Source of the DNA: Streptomyces antimycoticus
GTDB lineage: Bacteria; Actinomycetota; Actinomycetes; Streptomycetales; Streptomycetaceae
Direction: 5' to 3'
DNA length: 64,000 nt
NCBI RefSeq assembly: GCF_005405925.1
Contig: NZ_BJHV01000001.1
Location: 10,416,001 to 10,480,000, forward strand
Of this stretch, positions 33,505 to 43,513 are shown in pieces. The translations under genes were made by a program, and so were the position numbers. The notes below the pieces were generated by a model. That model had not been told where the DNA came from. It saw only the letters and a program-made list of their open reading frames with translations, and made no database searches. The first letter of the stretch is position 1; the number at the start of each line of letters is the position of its first letter.

Positions 33505-34887
33505 ATGTCCGCTCGCACCCGTCTGCGTGTCGCCCTGGCCGTCCTGGCGTCCGCCGCCCTCGCCGCCTGTCCTTGGTCAGCCGCCCACGCGGACCCGACG
33601 GCCACTACCCACCTCACCGGCACCCTCGCCGACGGCGCCACCTGGACAGCGGACGTCCCCGACCGCTGGAACGGCACGCTGTTGCTGTTCAGCCACGGCT
33701 TCGGCCCCACCGTCGCCCAAGACGCGCCTTCCGACGCCGTACGCACCCAGTTGCTCGCCGAGGGCTATGCGATGGCCGGGGCGTCGTACGACCCCCATGG
33801 CTCGATGTGGGCCCTGAACAGCGCCGAACTCGACCAGTTCGCCACCCTCGACGCCGTCACCGCGAAGACCGGCACCCCGCGGCGCACCCTGGCCGTCGGC
33901 CAGTCCATGGGCGGGCTCGTCAACGCGCAGATCGCCCGCGACGGCGCCGGCCGCGTCGACGGCGCGCTCGGCCTGTGCGGCCTGGTCGCGGGCGGCACCG
34001 ACCTGGACAACTACCAGCTCGACGCCGAATACACCATCACCCGGCTGCTCCTGCCGGGACAGGACGTCAAGCTGGTCCGCTTCGGCTCCGCCGACGACGC
34101 GGCCGCCACCGCGAAGAAGCTCACCGACGCCGTGACCGTCGCGCAGACCACCCCGCAGGGCCGTGCCCGGATCGCGCTTGCCGCGGCCTTCCTCAACCTG
34201 CCCGCCTGGGCGCCCGGGCAGGATCGGCCCGCCCCGGCCGACTGGGCGGGCCAGGAGGAGCAGCAATACACCTGGTTCGCGCAGGGCATCGTGTCGTTCG
34301 TCGAGGGCGGCCGGTTCGCCATGGAGCAGTCCGCCGGCGGCAACAACTCCTGGAACCGGGGCGTCGACTACGCCCGCCTGCTCGCCGGTTCCGCCCATGC
34401 CCGGCAGGTCCGCGCGCTGTATCGGACGGCCGGACTCGATCTGCGCGCCGACCTGGCATCCCTGACCCGGGGCGCCACCGTCGCCGCCGACCCCGCCGCC
34501 GTCCGTACGGCGCAGCGCACCTCGTCAGCCGGTCAGGGGCTCGCCGTCCCGCTGCTGGACGTGCACACGATCGCCGACAACCTGGTACCCGTCGAGCAGG
34601 AACGGCAGTTCGGCGACCGGGTGCGCACGGCCGGGGACGGCGCGATGCTGCGGCAGGCCTACGTCGAACGGCAGGGCCACTGCACATTCACCACCGCCGA
34701 GACCGTGGCCGCCCTGCACGCGCTCGAACGCCGCGTCACCACCGGCCGCTGGGACGACGCCGCGACCCCGGCCGCGCTCCAGCGGTCCGCCACGGCACTC
34801 GGTCTGGACGGGGCGGCGTACGTCCCCTACCGCCCGGCACGCCTGACGGTCGGCCGTGACCGCCCGGAGCACCCCGCCCGCCACTGA
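33505..34887 (+). CDS. Secreted alpha/beta hydrolase
   Basis: A 460-residue exported hydrolase. The N-terminus is a Sec signal peptide (RTRLRVALAVLASAALAACPWSAAHA) with a cleavage site near residue 30. A Cys in AAC-P could also suggest a lipobox, but it lacks the usual Gly/Ala-Cys-Gly/Ser context. The catalytic nucleophile is in AVGQSMGGLVNA near residue 134. A His in RQGHCTFTTAE near residue 392 and an acidic residue in LDVHTIADNLVP complete a plausible triad. Substrate unknown; esterase or peptidase activity are both possible. Start ATG 33505, with AAGGAG at 33491-33496. The MFS transporter follows 15 bases after its stop and may be co-transcribed. Confidence 0.85.
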   Translation: MSARTRLRVALAVLASAALAACPWSAAHADPTATTHLTGTLADGATWTADVPDRWNGTLLLFSHGFGPTVAQDAPSDAVRTQLLAEGYAMAGASYDPHGSMWALNSAELDQFATLDAVTAKTGTPRRTLAVGQSMGGLVNAQIARDGAGRVDGALGLCGLVAGGTDLDNYQLDAEYTITRLLLPGQDVKLVRFGSADDAAATAKKLTDAVTVAQTTPQGRARIALAAAFLNLPAWAPGQDRPAPADWAGQEEQQYTWFAQGIVSFVEGGRFAMEQSAGGNNSWNRGVDYARLLAGSAHARQVRALYRTAGLDLRADLASLTRGATVAADPAAVRTAQRTSSAGQGLAVPLLDVHTIADNLVPVEQERQFGDRVRTAGDGAMLRQAYVERQGHCTFTTAETVAALHALERRVTTGRWDDAATPAALQRSATALGLDGAAYVPYRPARLTVGRDRPEHPARH

Positions 34888-34902
34888 CGTTTGGACCCTT
34901 TC

Positions 34903-36504
34903 ATGTCCGACGCATCCCCTTCTTCTCCCTCCGCATCCCCCGCCCCGCGTCTCCTGCTCGGCACGCTCGTCGCCGGCTGTCTCGCCGTCTGCCTCGCGCA
35001 GATCGGCCTCGCGATACCGGCTACCCTCAACGGCCTGTTCCAGGAACACCTCCACCCTGTCGGGTCCCAACTCACCTGGATCTCCGACGCGTTCCTGCTG
35101 CCGGTGACCATCCTCGAACTCTCCTTCGGCGTGCTGGGCGACCTTTTCGGCCGCAAACAGCTTCTCGTCGGCGGCGCCGCACTGCTGTGCGCGGGCGAGG
35201 TCGTCGCCGCGAGCGCCTCCGGCATCCATCAACTGTGGGCGGGGCAGGCGCTGGCCGGTCTCGGCGCCGCCGCGCTCTTTCCCACCTCACTCGCCATGAT
35301 CGCGGCCGGCACGTACACCGGCGCTCAGCGCGCCCGCGCCATCGCCCTGTGGGCCTCCAGCTTGTCCGCGGGCGGCTTCCTCGCGCCGCTGCTCGGCGGT
35401 ATCACCGGCACTTATGGCTCGTGGCGCTCGGCGTTCGTGGTGGTGGCCGTGCTGGCCGCGGTCAGCGCCCTGGTGAGCCTGTGGCTCGCCGTGAACTCCC
35501 GTGCGCCAGAGGGCCGTTCGCTGGACATCCGCGGCCAGATCACCATCGGCGTCGGTCTGTTCGCCCTGTTGTACGCCGTCATCCAAGGGCCGGTCGGCGG
35601 CTGGGGATCGACTCCCGTGGTCGTGGCGTTCGTGATCGCCGCTGTGGTCCTGGGCCTGTTCATGGCCGCCGAGAGCCGGGCCCGCTCGCCCCTGCTGCGC
35701 CTGGGCCTGTTCGGTAACCGTTCCTTCGCGATCGCCTCGGTCGTCGCGGTGGTGGGCATGTTCAGCTTCCTGGGCACCGCCTACGCGGTGAGCATCCGGC
35801 TCGGCCCCGTCCAGCACCAGAGTCCGATGCGCACCGCCTTCGCGTTCCTGCTGCTCAACGGCATCACCCCGGTGCTCACCCCGCTGACCTCCAGGCTGCT
35901 GCACCGGCTGCCCGCACGGGCGCTGCTCACCTCCGGTCTGGCACTGATCGCCGTTGGCGACTTCCTGGCCGCCGGGCTCGACATCGGCGACCGAAACCTG
36001 ACCTCGCTGATCGTGCCGCTCGGCCTGGTCGGCATCGGCTTCGCCCTCACGGTGTCTTCCATCACCGCGACCGCCGTCAACACGGTGCCACCGCAGCTCG
36101 CGGGCATGGCCAGCGCGGCCACCAACCTGCTGCGCGACTTCGGTTTCACCCTCGGACCCGCGGTCATCGGCGCGGTTGCGCTGAGCCAGGCGGCGTCCCG
36201 GGTGAACTCGTCGCTGGCCACCTCGTCGTCCCTGAACGCGGAGTCGAAGGCGGCGGCGCACGACGTGCTGACGGAAGGCGGCCCCCTCGCCCTGAACTCC
36301 GTCCCCGCCACCTCCCCGCCGGGCGCGGCCCGCGCGTACGCCTTCGACGCACTCGGTCACGGCTATGCGATCGGCTTCATGGTGTGCGGCTCGGCTGCCC
36401 TGTTCTCGGCACTGCTGGTGCTGACGGCGCTGCGGAGGCGCATGGCGGAGAGCGCGCCGCAAGCGGAGGACGGTACGCAGGGGACCGTACTCACCACGGG
36501 ATGA
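34903..36504 (+). CDS. MFS transporter, DHA2-like (14 helices)
   Basis: A 533-residue major facilitator with about 14 hydrophobic segments, the DHA2 drug:proton antiporter type. Motif A appears as GVLGDLFGRKQLLVGG after helix 2. The substrate-site region LWAGQALAGLGAAALFPTSL and motif C-like GFLAPLLGGITGTYGSW follow. A hydrophilic C-terminal tail ends with Glu/Gly-rich sequence. DHA2 proteins export drugs, dyes or self-made metabolites; the cargo is not evident. Start ATG 34903, 15 bases after the secreted hydrolase stop, without a strong ribosome binding site. Confidence 0.9.
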   Translation: MSDASPSSPSASPAPRLLLGTLVAGCLAVCLAQIGLAIPATLNGLFQEHLHPVGSQLTWISDAFLLPVTILELSFGVLGDLFGRKQLLVGGAALLCAGEVVAASASGIHQLWAGQALAGLGAAALFPTSLAMIAAGTYTGAQRARAIALWASSLSAGGFLAPLLGGITGTYGSWRSAFVVVAVLAAVSALVSLWLAVNSRAPEGRSLDIRGQITIGVGLFALLYAVIQGPVGGWGSTPVVVAFVIAAVVLGLFMAAESRARSPLLRLGLFGNRSFAIASVVAVVGMFSFLGTAYAVSIRLGPVQHQSPMRTAFAFLLLNGITPVLTPLTSRLLHRLPARALLTSGLALIAVGDFLAAGLDIGDRNLTSLIVPLGLVGIGFALTVSSITATAVNTVPPQLAGMASAATNLLRDFGFTLGPAVIGAVALSQAASRVNSSLATSSSLNAESKAAAHDVLTEGGPLALNSVPATSPPGAARAYAFDALGHGYAIGFMVCGSAALFSALLVLTALRRRMAESAPQAEDGTQGTVLTTG

Positions 36505-36721
36505 GACCTGTCCCGCCTCGCCTTTTACGCCGGCCGGCCCAAAGCCATGACGGCGATCAGGGTCGCGAAGCAGGTCTTCTCGGCCCGAGCGGGGAAGGAG
36601 CCGTCAGAACTTCTTTGCCCCACCGCGCCGCCGAGCGACTTACCGCTCGCCCGGCACGGCGCGTTCCACCAAGCGTGAACGCGCCCGGCGGGCAACCACG
36701 AGCGAAAGGGGAAACACTCCT

Positions 36722-36760
36722 ATGCGAGAAGCAGCCATGTACGGGGCGGTGCGCTCGTGA
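36722..36760 (+). CDS. 12-residue upstream ORF overlapping the SDR start
   Basis: ATG at 36722 opens a 12-codon frame (MREAAMYGAVRS) whose TGA at 36758-36760 overlaps the GTG start of the following SDR (GTGA). AAAGGGG at 36706-36712 is a ribosome binding site for this ORF, whereas the SDR itself has none. Translation of the SDR probably depends on ribosomes ending this short ORF. The peptide resembles the first residues of medium-chain dehydrogenases (MRAxxMYGxG), so it may be a relic of such a gene. Confidence 0.45.
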   Translation: MREAAMYGAVRS

Positions 36761-37482
36761 GCCGGATCCTGGTGACCGGTTCGGCGGACGGCCTCGGACG
36801 TGCCGCGGCGGACTCCCTGTTGTCCGCGGGGCACGACGTCGTCGTGCACGCCCGCAACCATGAGCGTGCGGCGGGCCTCGACGCGCTGGTCGACCGGGGA
36901 GCCCATCTCGTCGTGGGCGACTTCACCGACCGTGACGCCGTACGGCATGTCGCCGCCGGGCTGAACGACACACAGCCGCTGGACGCGGTCATCCACAACG
37001 CCGGCGTGTGGAGCGGACGCCCCGTCATGCCGGTCAACATCATCGCCCCGTACCTGCTCACGGCCCTGCTGCCCGGGCCGCGCCGGCTGGTGTACCTCAG
37101 CAGCAGCTCGCACTTCGGCGGGCATCCCTCGCTCGCCGGGATCGACTGGCGGGGTGAGAGGGCGGGCTCGTACTCCGACAGCAAGCTCTTCGTCACGACC
37201 CTCGCGGCCGCGGTGGCCCGCCTGCGTCCCGGGACGCTGAGCAATGCCGTGGATCCGGGCTGGGTGCCGACCAAAATGGGCGGACCAGGAGCACCGGACG
37301 ATCTGGAACTCGGTCATCGGACGCAGGAGTGGCTCGCGACGAGCGAGGAACCCCAGGCCCTGAGCACCGGCGGATACTGGTACCACCGTCAGCGGCAGCA
37401 GCCGCACCGCGCCGTCCACGACGAGGAGTTCCAGGACCGCCTTCTGCAGACGCTGGCCGAGGAGACGGGCACCGCACTCTGA
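36757..37482 (+). CDS. Short-chain dehydrogenase/reductase
   Basis: A 241-residue SDR. The cofactor motif is ILVTGSADGLGRAAADSL, followed by VVVHARNHERAAGL (basic residues suggest NADP), AVIHNAGVWSG, catalytic Ser in LVYLSSSSHFGGHP and an altered active site SYSDSKLFVTTLA with Ser-Tyr-Ser-Asp-Ser-Lys, so the YxxxK is kept. It resembles light-dependent protochlorophyllide reductase/retinol dehydrogenase-like SDRs, and the substrate cannot be read. Start GTG 36757, coupled to the 12-codon ORF upstream. A strong hairpin at 37508-37544 ends the unit. Confidence 0.88.
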   Translation: MSRILVTGSADGLGRAAADSLLSAGHDVVVHARNHERAAGLDALVDRGAHLVVGDFTDRDAVRHVAAGLNDTQPLDAVIHNAGVWSGRPVMPVNIIAPYLLTALLPGPRRLVYLSSSSHFGGHPSLAGIDWRGERAGSYSDSKLFVTTLAAAVARLRPGTLSNAVDPGWVPTKMGGPGAPDDLELGHRTQEWLATSEEPQALSTGGYWYHRQRQQPHRAVHDEEFQDRLLQTLAEETGTAL

Positions 37483-37507
37483 CTCCGACCGGTCACCGCG
37501 GACAGTG

Positions 37508-37544
37508 CTGAGGGGCTCCACGTCGTCGACGTGGAGCCCCTCAG
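37508..37544. terminator. Perfect 18-base-pair hairpin between convergent genes
   Basis: Arms CTGAGGGGCTCCACGTCG and CGACGTGGAGCCCCTCAG with one central base form a perfect 37-base palindrome. It lies between the convergent SDR (stop 37482) and acyl-CoA dehydrogenase (stop 37721), as expected for a bidirectional, U-tract-free Streptomyces terminator. Confidence 0.75.
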
Positions 37545-37720
37545 CGTGGAGCGAGGCCACTGTCCTGCGCCACTCGGCCGCGGGACCCGATTGGGCCGTG
37601 GCCGCGGGCGGAAACGGCCTCCGAGCCGCCGCCCGACAAGCCCGAAGTCGCGGTACCGGAGGCCGAGGCACCCGTCCGCTCGTTCCATGTTTTCTGATCA
37701 TCCTCACCCGCTGACACCGC

Positions 37721-38713
37721 TCACGGCGCGAGGACGAGGGATCGGCACGCGGCCGGGGTTCCCCAGGCATCACGGAGGGCGCGGGCCTTGCGGATCCACA
37801 GCGACAGATCCAGCTCCTCGGTGTAGCCGAGCGCGCCGTGCACCTGTAGGGCGGTGCGCGAGGCGGCGTAGGCCGCCTCGCCCGCGGCCACTTTCGCCGC
37901 CGCGCACTCCCGGCGGGCGGACGGGGCGTCCGAGGCCAGGGCCAGGGCGGCGGAGTGGACCAGAGGCTGGGCGAACTCCAGCGCGAGGAGAACGTCCGCC
38001 AGACGGTGCTTCACGGCCTGGAACGAGCCGATGGCCACTTTGAACTGGGTGCGCTGGGCGGCGTACGCGACGGTATGGTCCAGCAGGGCGCGGCCGAGCC
38101 CCAGCGCCTGGGCGGCCGTTGTCAGGGCCGCCACATCCGTGGCGTACGCGGTCGCTGCCCGGACCGTGGGTCCCTCGACGAGGACCGTCGCGCCCGTCGG
38201 GCGGGACAATCGGCGGGCCGGGTCGGAGGAACGCTGCAGCGGGCCGCACCCCGCTGCCCGCCATACGGTGTCGTCCTCTACGACGAACACGGCGTCGGCC
38301 GCGTCCGCGTCGAGCGCGTAAGGGCTCCCGGTATCGGGTGCGCACAGGGATACGAGCGCCGCGCCGGTGGCGATCCGCGGCAGCCACGTCTCGGCGGAGG
38401 CGCGGTCGCCGAGCCGGCCGAGGAGGGCCGCCGCGGCGACGGTTTCCACCAGCGGGCCCGGTACGGCGTGGCGGCCCAGTTCGGTGAAGGCGACGCTCAG
38501 TTCGACAGGCAGCGGGCCCAGGCCCTCGTGTCGCTCCGGTACGGCGAGGCCGAAGACTCCCGCCTCGGCGAGCCGGCTCCACAGGGTGCGGCCGGGGCCC
38601 GCGTCCCCGGCCGCCCAGGACCGTATCGTGCCCGGTGTGTCCGACGATCCGAGCATGCCGTCCAGGGTCTTCGCGAACGCACGCTGCTCGGTGTCGAGGA
38701 GGAAGCGCATCAC
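37721..38713 (-). CDS. Acyl-CoA dehydrogenase, smaller subunit of a FadE pair
   Basis: A 330-residue acyl-CoA dehydrogenase. It has the helical N-domain, a shortened middle domain (VSLCAPDTGSPYALDADAADA in place of the usual TEP motif) and a C-domain with GRALLDHTVAYAAQRTQFK, IGSFQAVKHRLADVLL and LQVHGALGYTEELDLSLW with the expected Glu. Actinobacterial steroid-degrading FadE enzymes are often heterotetramers of one long and one short chain (FadE28-29, FadE31-32). This gene overlaps the 389-residue FadE by four bases (ATGA, 38710-38713), so the two probably form such a complex. Last gene of the leftward arm of the KstR2-like cluster. Confidence 0.88.
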   Translation of the reverse strand: MMRFLLDTEQRAFAKTLDGMLGSSDTPGTIRSWAAGDAGPGRTLWSRLAEAGVFGLAVPERHEGLGPLPVELSVAFTELGRHAVPGPLVETVAAAALLGRLGDRASAETWLPRIATGAALVSLCAPDTGSPYALDADAADAVFVVEDDTVWRAAGCGPLQRSSDPARRLSRPTGATVLVEGPTVRAATAYATDVAALTTAAQALGLGRALLDHTVAYAAQRTQFKVAIGSFQAVKHRLADVLLALEFAQPLVHSAALALASDAPSARRECAAAKVAAGEAAYAASRTALQVHGALGYTEELDLSLWIRKARALRDAWGTPAACRSLVLAP

Positions 38714-39879
38714 CGGCGTCCTTTCGGCAGGCCGAGCAGCCGCTCGGCGATGATGTCGCGCTGGATCTCGTTGGTTCCCGCGTAGATGGGGCCCGCGAGG
38801 GAGAAGGTGTAGCCCTCGGCCCAGCCACCGTGTGCCGGCGCGTCCGCGGCGTCATCGGCGAGCTCCCCGTAGGGGCCGAGCAGGTCGAGGGCGGTCTCGT
38901 GGAGCGCGATGTCCAGCTCCGACCAGAAGACCTTGTTGAGGCTGGACTCCGCGCCGATCGACTCTCCGGCCGCGATCCGCGAGACGCTCGCGTAGGCGAA
39001 GAGTTCATACGCGCGGGCGCCGATCACCGCGTCGGCCACGCGGTCGCGCAGGGCCGTGTCCGCCGGGTCGGCCTCATCGCGCCACAGCCGCGCCAACCGC
39101 TCCGCGGCGGCCGTGAAGCGGCCGGGGCTGCGCAGGGTCAGCCCGCGCTCGCTGCCCGCGGTGCTCATCGCCACGCGCCAGCCCTCACCCGGCTCTCCGA
39201 TGACGTCCTCGTCGGGCACGAAGACATCGTCCAGGAAGAGTTCGGCGAAGGCGGGCTTGCCGTCGAGGCGTCCTATGGGCCGCACCGTCACGCCCGGCGC
39301 GTCCAGGGGGAACATCACATACGTCAGCCCCCGGTGCGGCTTGTCCGCCGCCGGATCACTGCGGAAGAGGCCAAAGGCCCGGTCGGCGAAGGCGGCCCGT
39401 GATGACCAGGTCTTCTGACCGCTCAGGCGCCAGCCGCCCTCGGTGTGCTCGGCCGTGGAGCGCAGACGTGCGAGGTCGGAGCCCGCCTCCGGCTCGGACC
39501 AGGCCTGAGCCCAGATGACGTCGCCACTCGCCATGGGCGGCAGGACGCGGGCGCGCTGCTCCGGTGTGCCGTGCTCGAAGAGGGTGGGGGCGAGGAGATT
39601 GATGCCGTTCTGGCTGACCCGGCCGGGTGCGTCCGCCGCGTAGTACTCCTCCTCGAAGATCAGCCATTGGAGGAGCGAGGCACCCCGGCCGCCGTATTCC
39701 TCCGGCCAGGAGACGACCGACCACTGGTCCGCGAAGAGGGTGCGCTCCCACTCCCGGTGGGCGGCGAACCCCTCCGCGGTCTCCAGGGAGGGCAGGCGAG
39801 AGGTGGGTACATGCGCGCTGAGCCAGGCGCGGGCCTCCGCCCGGAACGTGTTCTCGGCGGTGCTGAAGTCGAGATCCAT
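38710..39879 (-). CDS. Acyl-CoA dehydrogenase, larger FadE (FadE30/31-like)
   Basis: A 389-residue FadE. Landmarks are SWPEEYGGRGASLLQWLIFE, the FAD/substrate motif AWSEPEAGSDLARLRS near residue 128, WRLSGQKTWSSRA, and a C-terminal IYAGTNEIQRDIIAERLLGL. The length and NEIQRDIIAER ending match the steroid-degradation FadE group. It may dehydrogenate HIP-CoA or a later C/D-ring intermediate, alone (as FadE30) or with the 330-residue partner (as FadE31-32); sequence alone does not decide. It is joined to the preceding enoyl-CoA hydratase by a stop/start overlap at 39879 and to the partner by ATGA. Confidence 0.92.
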   Translation of the reverse strand: MDLDFSTAENTFRAEARAWLSAHVPTSRLPSLETAEGFAAHREWERTLFADQWSVVSWPEEYGGRGASLLQWLIFEEEYYAADAPGRVSQNGINLLAPTLFEHGTPEQRARVLPPMASGDVIWAQAWSEPEAGSDLARLRSTAEHTEGGWRLSGQKTWSSRAAFADRAFGLFRSDPAADKPHRGLTYVMFPLDAPGVTVRPIGRLDGKPAFAELFLDDVFVPDEDVIGEPGEGWRVAMSTAGSERGLTLRSPGRFTAAAERLARLWRDEADPADTALRDRVADAVIGARAYELFAYASVSRIAAGESIGAESSLNKVFWSELDIALHETALDLLGPYGELADDAADAPAHGGWAEGYTFSLAGPIYAGTNEIQRDIIAERLLGLPKGRR

Positions 39880-40724
39880 CAGGTGCCGGCCCCCTTCATC
39901 GCGCGGATGTCCATGCCGCCCAGCGAGTCGGGGGCGGTCTCCGCGTTGTGCGCGTGGGCGAGATGGTGCAGTCCGAAGACCGAGTCCAGCCCGGTGTGCA
40001 GGCCCTGCAGGTCCTCGGCCTGGTTGACGGCGCGTTTGGCCAGCGCCGGCCCCAGGCGTGGCATGTCGGCGTGCGTGGCCAGCTCCATGGTGTGCTCGGA
40101 GAGTTCGGCGCGCGGTACGACTCGGTTGACCATCTGGACTTCGTACGCCCGCCGGGCGCTCATCCGCTCGCCGGTGTGGAGGAATTCCTTGGCGATCCGC
40201 GGGGGCATCACCCATGGGTGCGCGAAATACTCGACGCCGGGGATGCCCATGCGGACCACCGGGTCGGCGAAGAACGCGTCGTCGGAGGCGATGATCAGGT
40301 CGCAGATCCAGGCGAGCATCAGCCCTCCCGCGACGCAGGCGCCCAGTACCGACGCGATGAGCGGCTTGGGCAGCTCACGCCACCGTCGGCACATGCCCAG
40401 ATAGACCTCGGACTCGCGGGCGAAGCGGCTCTCCGCGCCCGTCTTGTCCGAGTGGTCCCACCACAGTCCGGCTTCGCGGTCGAACGGCAGATGGGCGTCC
40501 CGCTCGGGGGTGCCGATGTCATGCCCGGCGGAGAAGCGTTTCCCCGACCCGGCGAGGATCACCACCTTGATCTCGTTGTCCTCGGCGGCGCGATGGAAGG
40601 CGCGGTCCAGGGCGTAGGTCATGGCGGAGTTCTGGGCGTTGCGGTACTCCGGCCGGTGCACGGTGACGAGTGCGACCGGGCCCCGTGTCTGGTAGCGCAC
40701 CGGTTCGTCATGGGCAGCGGGCAT
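39879..40724 (-). CDS. Enoyl-CoA hydratase/isomerase family protein
   Basis: A 281-residue crotonase-family protein. Oxyanion-hole strands are VVILAGSGKRFSAGHDIGTP near residue 50 and ASVLGACVAGGLMLAWICDL near residue 122. The catalytic region DAFFADPVVRMGIPGVEYFAHP lacks the usual Glu pair, so the chemistry may be lyase- or isomerase-like. The insert after the first strand (ERDAHLPFDREAGLWWDHSD) is typical of a subgroup seen in actinobacterial steroid and fatty-acid gene sets. Start ATG 40724, with AAAAGGAG at 40733-40740 directly next to the KstR2-like operator. First gene of the leftward FadE operon. Confidence 0.9.
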   Translation of the reverse strand: MPAAHDEPVRYQTRGPVALVTVHRPEYRNAQNSAMTYALDRAFHRAAEDNEIKVVILAGSGKRFSAGHDIGTPERDAHLPFDREAGLWWDHSDKTGAESRFARESEVYLGMCRRWRELPKPLIASVLGACVAGGLMLAWICDLIIASDDAFFADPVVRMGIPGVEYFAHPWVMPPRIAKEFLHTGERMSARRAYEVQMVNRVVPRAELSEHTMELATHADMPRLGPALAKRAVNQAEDLQGLHTGLDSVFGLHHLAHAHNAETAPDSLGGMDIRAMKGAGT

Positions 40725-40740
40725 CCCGCACACTCCTTTT

Positions 40741-40766
40741 CTAACAAGTGTTTGGTAGGTTAGCGT
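40741..40766. promoter_or_regulatory. KstR2-like operator A with divergent promoters
   Basis: CTAACAAGTGTTTGGTAGG at 40741-40759 is an imperfect palindrome whose core AACAAGTGTTTGGT fits the published KstR2 motif AnCAAGnnCTTGnT with one mismatch. TAGCGT at 40761-40766 is a suitable -10 for the rightward SDR-kstR2-fadA6 genes. The leftward hydratase ribosome binding site begins right next to the operator, so both directions would be controlled by one site. Operator B at 46980 has nearly the same sequence. Confidence 0.75.
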
Positions 40767-40804
40767 ACGGCCGTAGCGCCGTCGAGGTTCGAGGAGGTCC
40801 ATGT

Positions 40805-41596
40805 ATGACTGCCATCGGCCCGCCCCCGTATGTCCCCGGCCACGCCCTGCTCGACGGCCGCACAGCAGTGATCACCGCGGCCGCGGGCGCCGGGATCGGC
40901 GGGGCCACCGCACGCAGATTTCTCGACGAGGGCGCCCGCATCGTCATCGGTGACGCCCACGCGCGCCGGCTGAAGGAGACGTGCGACGCGCTGTCCGAGG
41001 AGTTCGGCGTCGACCGGGTCGCGGGCCTGCCCTGCGATGTCACCGACGAGCGGCAGATCTCGGACCTGCTCGACCTCGCCGAGGAGCGGCACGGGCACCT
41101 CGACGTCGTGGTCAACAACGCCGGGCTCGGCGGCACTGCCCCGCTCACGGAGATGACCGACGAACAGTGGGGCACGGTCCTCGACGTCACCCTGAACGGC
41201 ACCTTCCGCTGCACCCGCGCCGCGCTGCGCCGGATGAAGTCGGCGGGCGCCGGAGGCGTGATCGTCAACAACGCCTCGGTGGTCGGCTGGCGCGCACAGG
41301 CCGGGCAGGCCCACTACGCCGCCGCCAAAGCCGGAGTCATGGCGCTGACCCGCTGCGCGGCCGTGGAGGCGGCCGACTACGGCGTGCGGGTCAACGCGGT
41401 CGCCCCGAGTCTGGCGATGCACCCGCATCTGGTGAAGGTGACCACGGCCGAGCTACTGGCCGAGCTCACCGAGCGGGAGGCGTTCGGCCGCTATGCCGAG
41501 CCCTGGGAGGTCGCCAACGTGATCGTCTTCCTGGCCGGCGACTACTCCTCGTACATGACCGGCGAGATCGTCTCGGTCAGCAGCCAGCGGGCGTGA
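40805..41596 (+). CDS. Short-chain dehydrogenase (Rv3559c-like)
   Basis: A 263-residue SDR with TAVITAAAGAGIGGATARRF as cofactor motif, VVVNNAGLGGTAPLTEM, catalytic Ser in VIVNNASVVGWRAQ and YxxxK in HYAAAKAGVMAL. The length and the place beside kstR2 and fadA6 match Rv3559c of Mycobacterium tuberculosis (about 262 residues, from memory), an SDR of the KstR2 regulon with presumed 3-hydroxyacyl-CoA or ring-hydroxyl activity. Start ATG 40805 with GAGGAGG at 40791-40797; ATG 40801 is out of frame. First gene of the rightward arm from operator A. Confidence 0.9.
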   Translation: MTAIGPPPYVPGHALLDGRTAVITAAAGAGIGGATARRFLDEGARIVIGDAHARRLKETCDALSEEFGVDRVAGLPCDVTDERQISDLLDLAEERHGHLDVVVNNAGLGGTAPLTEMTDEQWGTVLDVTLNGTFRCTRAALRRMKSAGAGGVIVNNASVVGWRAQAGQAHYAAAKAGVMALTRCAAVEAADYGVRVNAVAPSLAMHPHLVKVTTAELLAELTEREAFGRYAEPWEVANVIVFLAGDYSSYMTGEIVSVSSQRA

Positions 41597-41611
41597 GACG
41601 ACAATGGCCGG

Positions 41612-42253
41612 GTGCCGAACACAAGGAACACCAGCGTGCCGGGGACCGGCAAGAAGAAGCCCGCGATGAGCCCGTCGCCCGCGCGACGTGCCGAACTGCT
41701 CGCGGTCGCGGCCGACGTCTTCGCCGAGCAGGGCTACAGCGCGACGACCGTCCGGCAGATCGCGGACGCGGCGGGAATGCTCGCGGGCAGCCTCTACTAC
41801 CACTTCGACTCCAAGGAGTCGATGCTCGACGAGATCCTGTCCGGCTTCCTGGACGAGCTGTGGGCCGGATACGACGCCGTACTGGAAGCGGACCTCGCCC
41901 CCCGGGCGACCATCGAGGCCCTGGTCACCGAGTCCTTCCGGGAGATCGACCGGCACCGCGCCGCCGTGGCGATCTACCAGAAGGAATCCCGGCAACTGTC
42001 CGCGCAGCCCCGCTTCGCCTACCTCGCCGCAGCGCAGGAGAAGTTCGAGAAGGCGTGGCTGGGGACGTTGGAACGCGGCGTCGCGGCCCACGCCTTCCGT
42101 GCCGACCTGGACGCCCGGCTCACCTACCGCTTCGTACGGGACACCGTCTGGGTCGCCGCGTCCTGGTACCGGCCCGGCGGCCAGCACAGCCCCGAGGAAA
42201 TCGCCCGCCAGTACCTGTCGATGGTGCTGGACGGGATCGCCGTACAGACATAG
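41612..42253 (+). CDS. kstR2: KstR2-like TetR repressor
   Basis: A 213-residue TetR protein. After a basic N-terminus (GTGKKKPAMSPSPARR) comes the helix-turn-helix: ELLAVAADVFAEQGYSATTV and IADAAGMLAGSLYYHFDSKE. The MLAGSLYYHF recognition helix is that of KstR2-type regulators. KstR2 represses steroid C/D-ring genes and is released by HIP-CoA. The identity rests on the helix and on its neighbours (Rv3559c-like SDR before, FadA6 after, IpdABC and EchA20 beyond). GTG 41612 gives the longest form; GTG 41636, after AAGGAA, is a plausible true start. It should bind operators A and B. Confidence 0.88.
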   Translation: MPNTRNTSVPGTGKKKPAMSPSPARRAELLAVAADVFAEQGYSATTVRQIADAAGMLAGSLYYHFDSKESMLDEILSGFLDELWAGYDAVLEADLAPRATIEALVTESFREIDRHRAAVAIYQKESRQLSAQPRFAYLAAAQEKFEKAWLGTLERGVAAHAFRADLDARLTYRFVRDTVWVAASWYRPGGQHSPEEIARQYLSMVLDGIAVQT

Positions 42254-42277
42254 AGACCCCGCAAAGGAGCAGCAGCC

Positions 42278-43435
<1,158 letters not shown>

Positions 43436-43513
43436 CGCGCACACCCGCCTGCCGCCGCCGACCCGATCACTGGGGTCGGCGGCCGCACGCGGATCGGCTG
43501 CTGCGGAGGGCGC

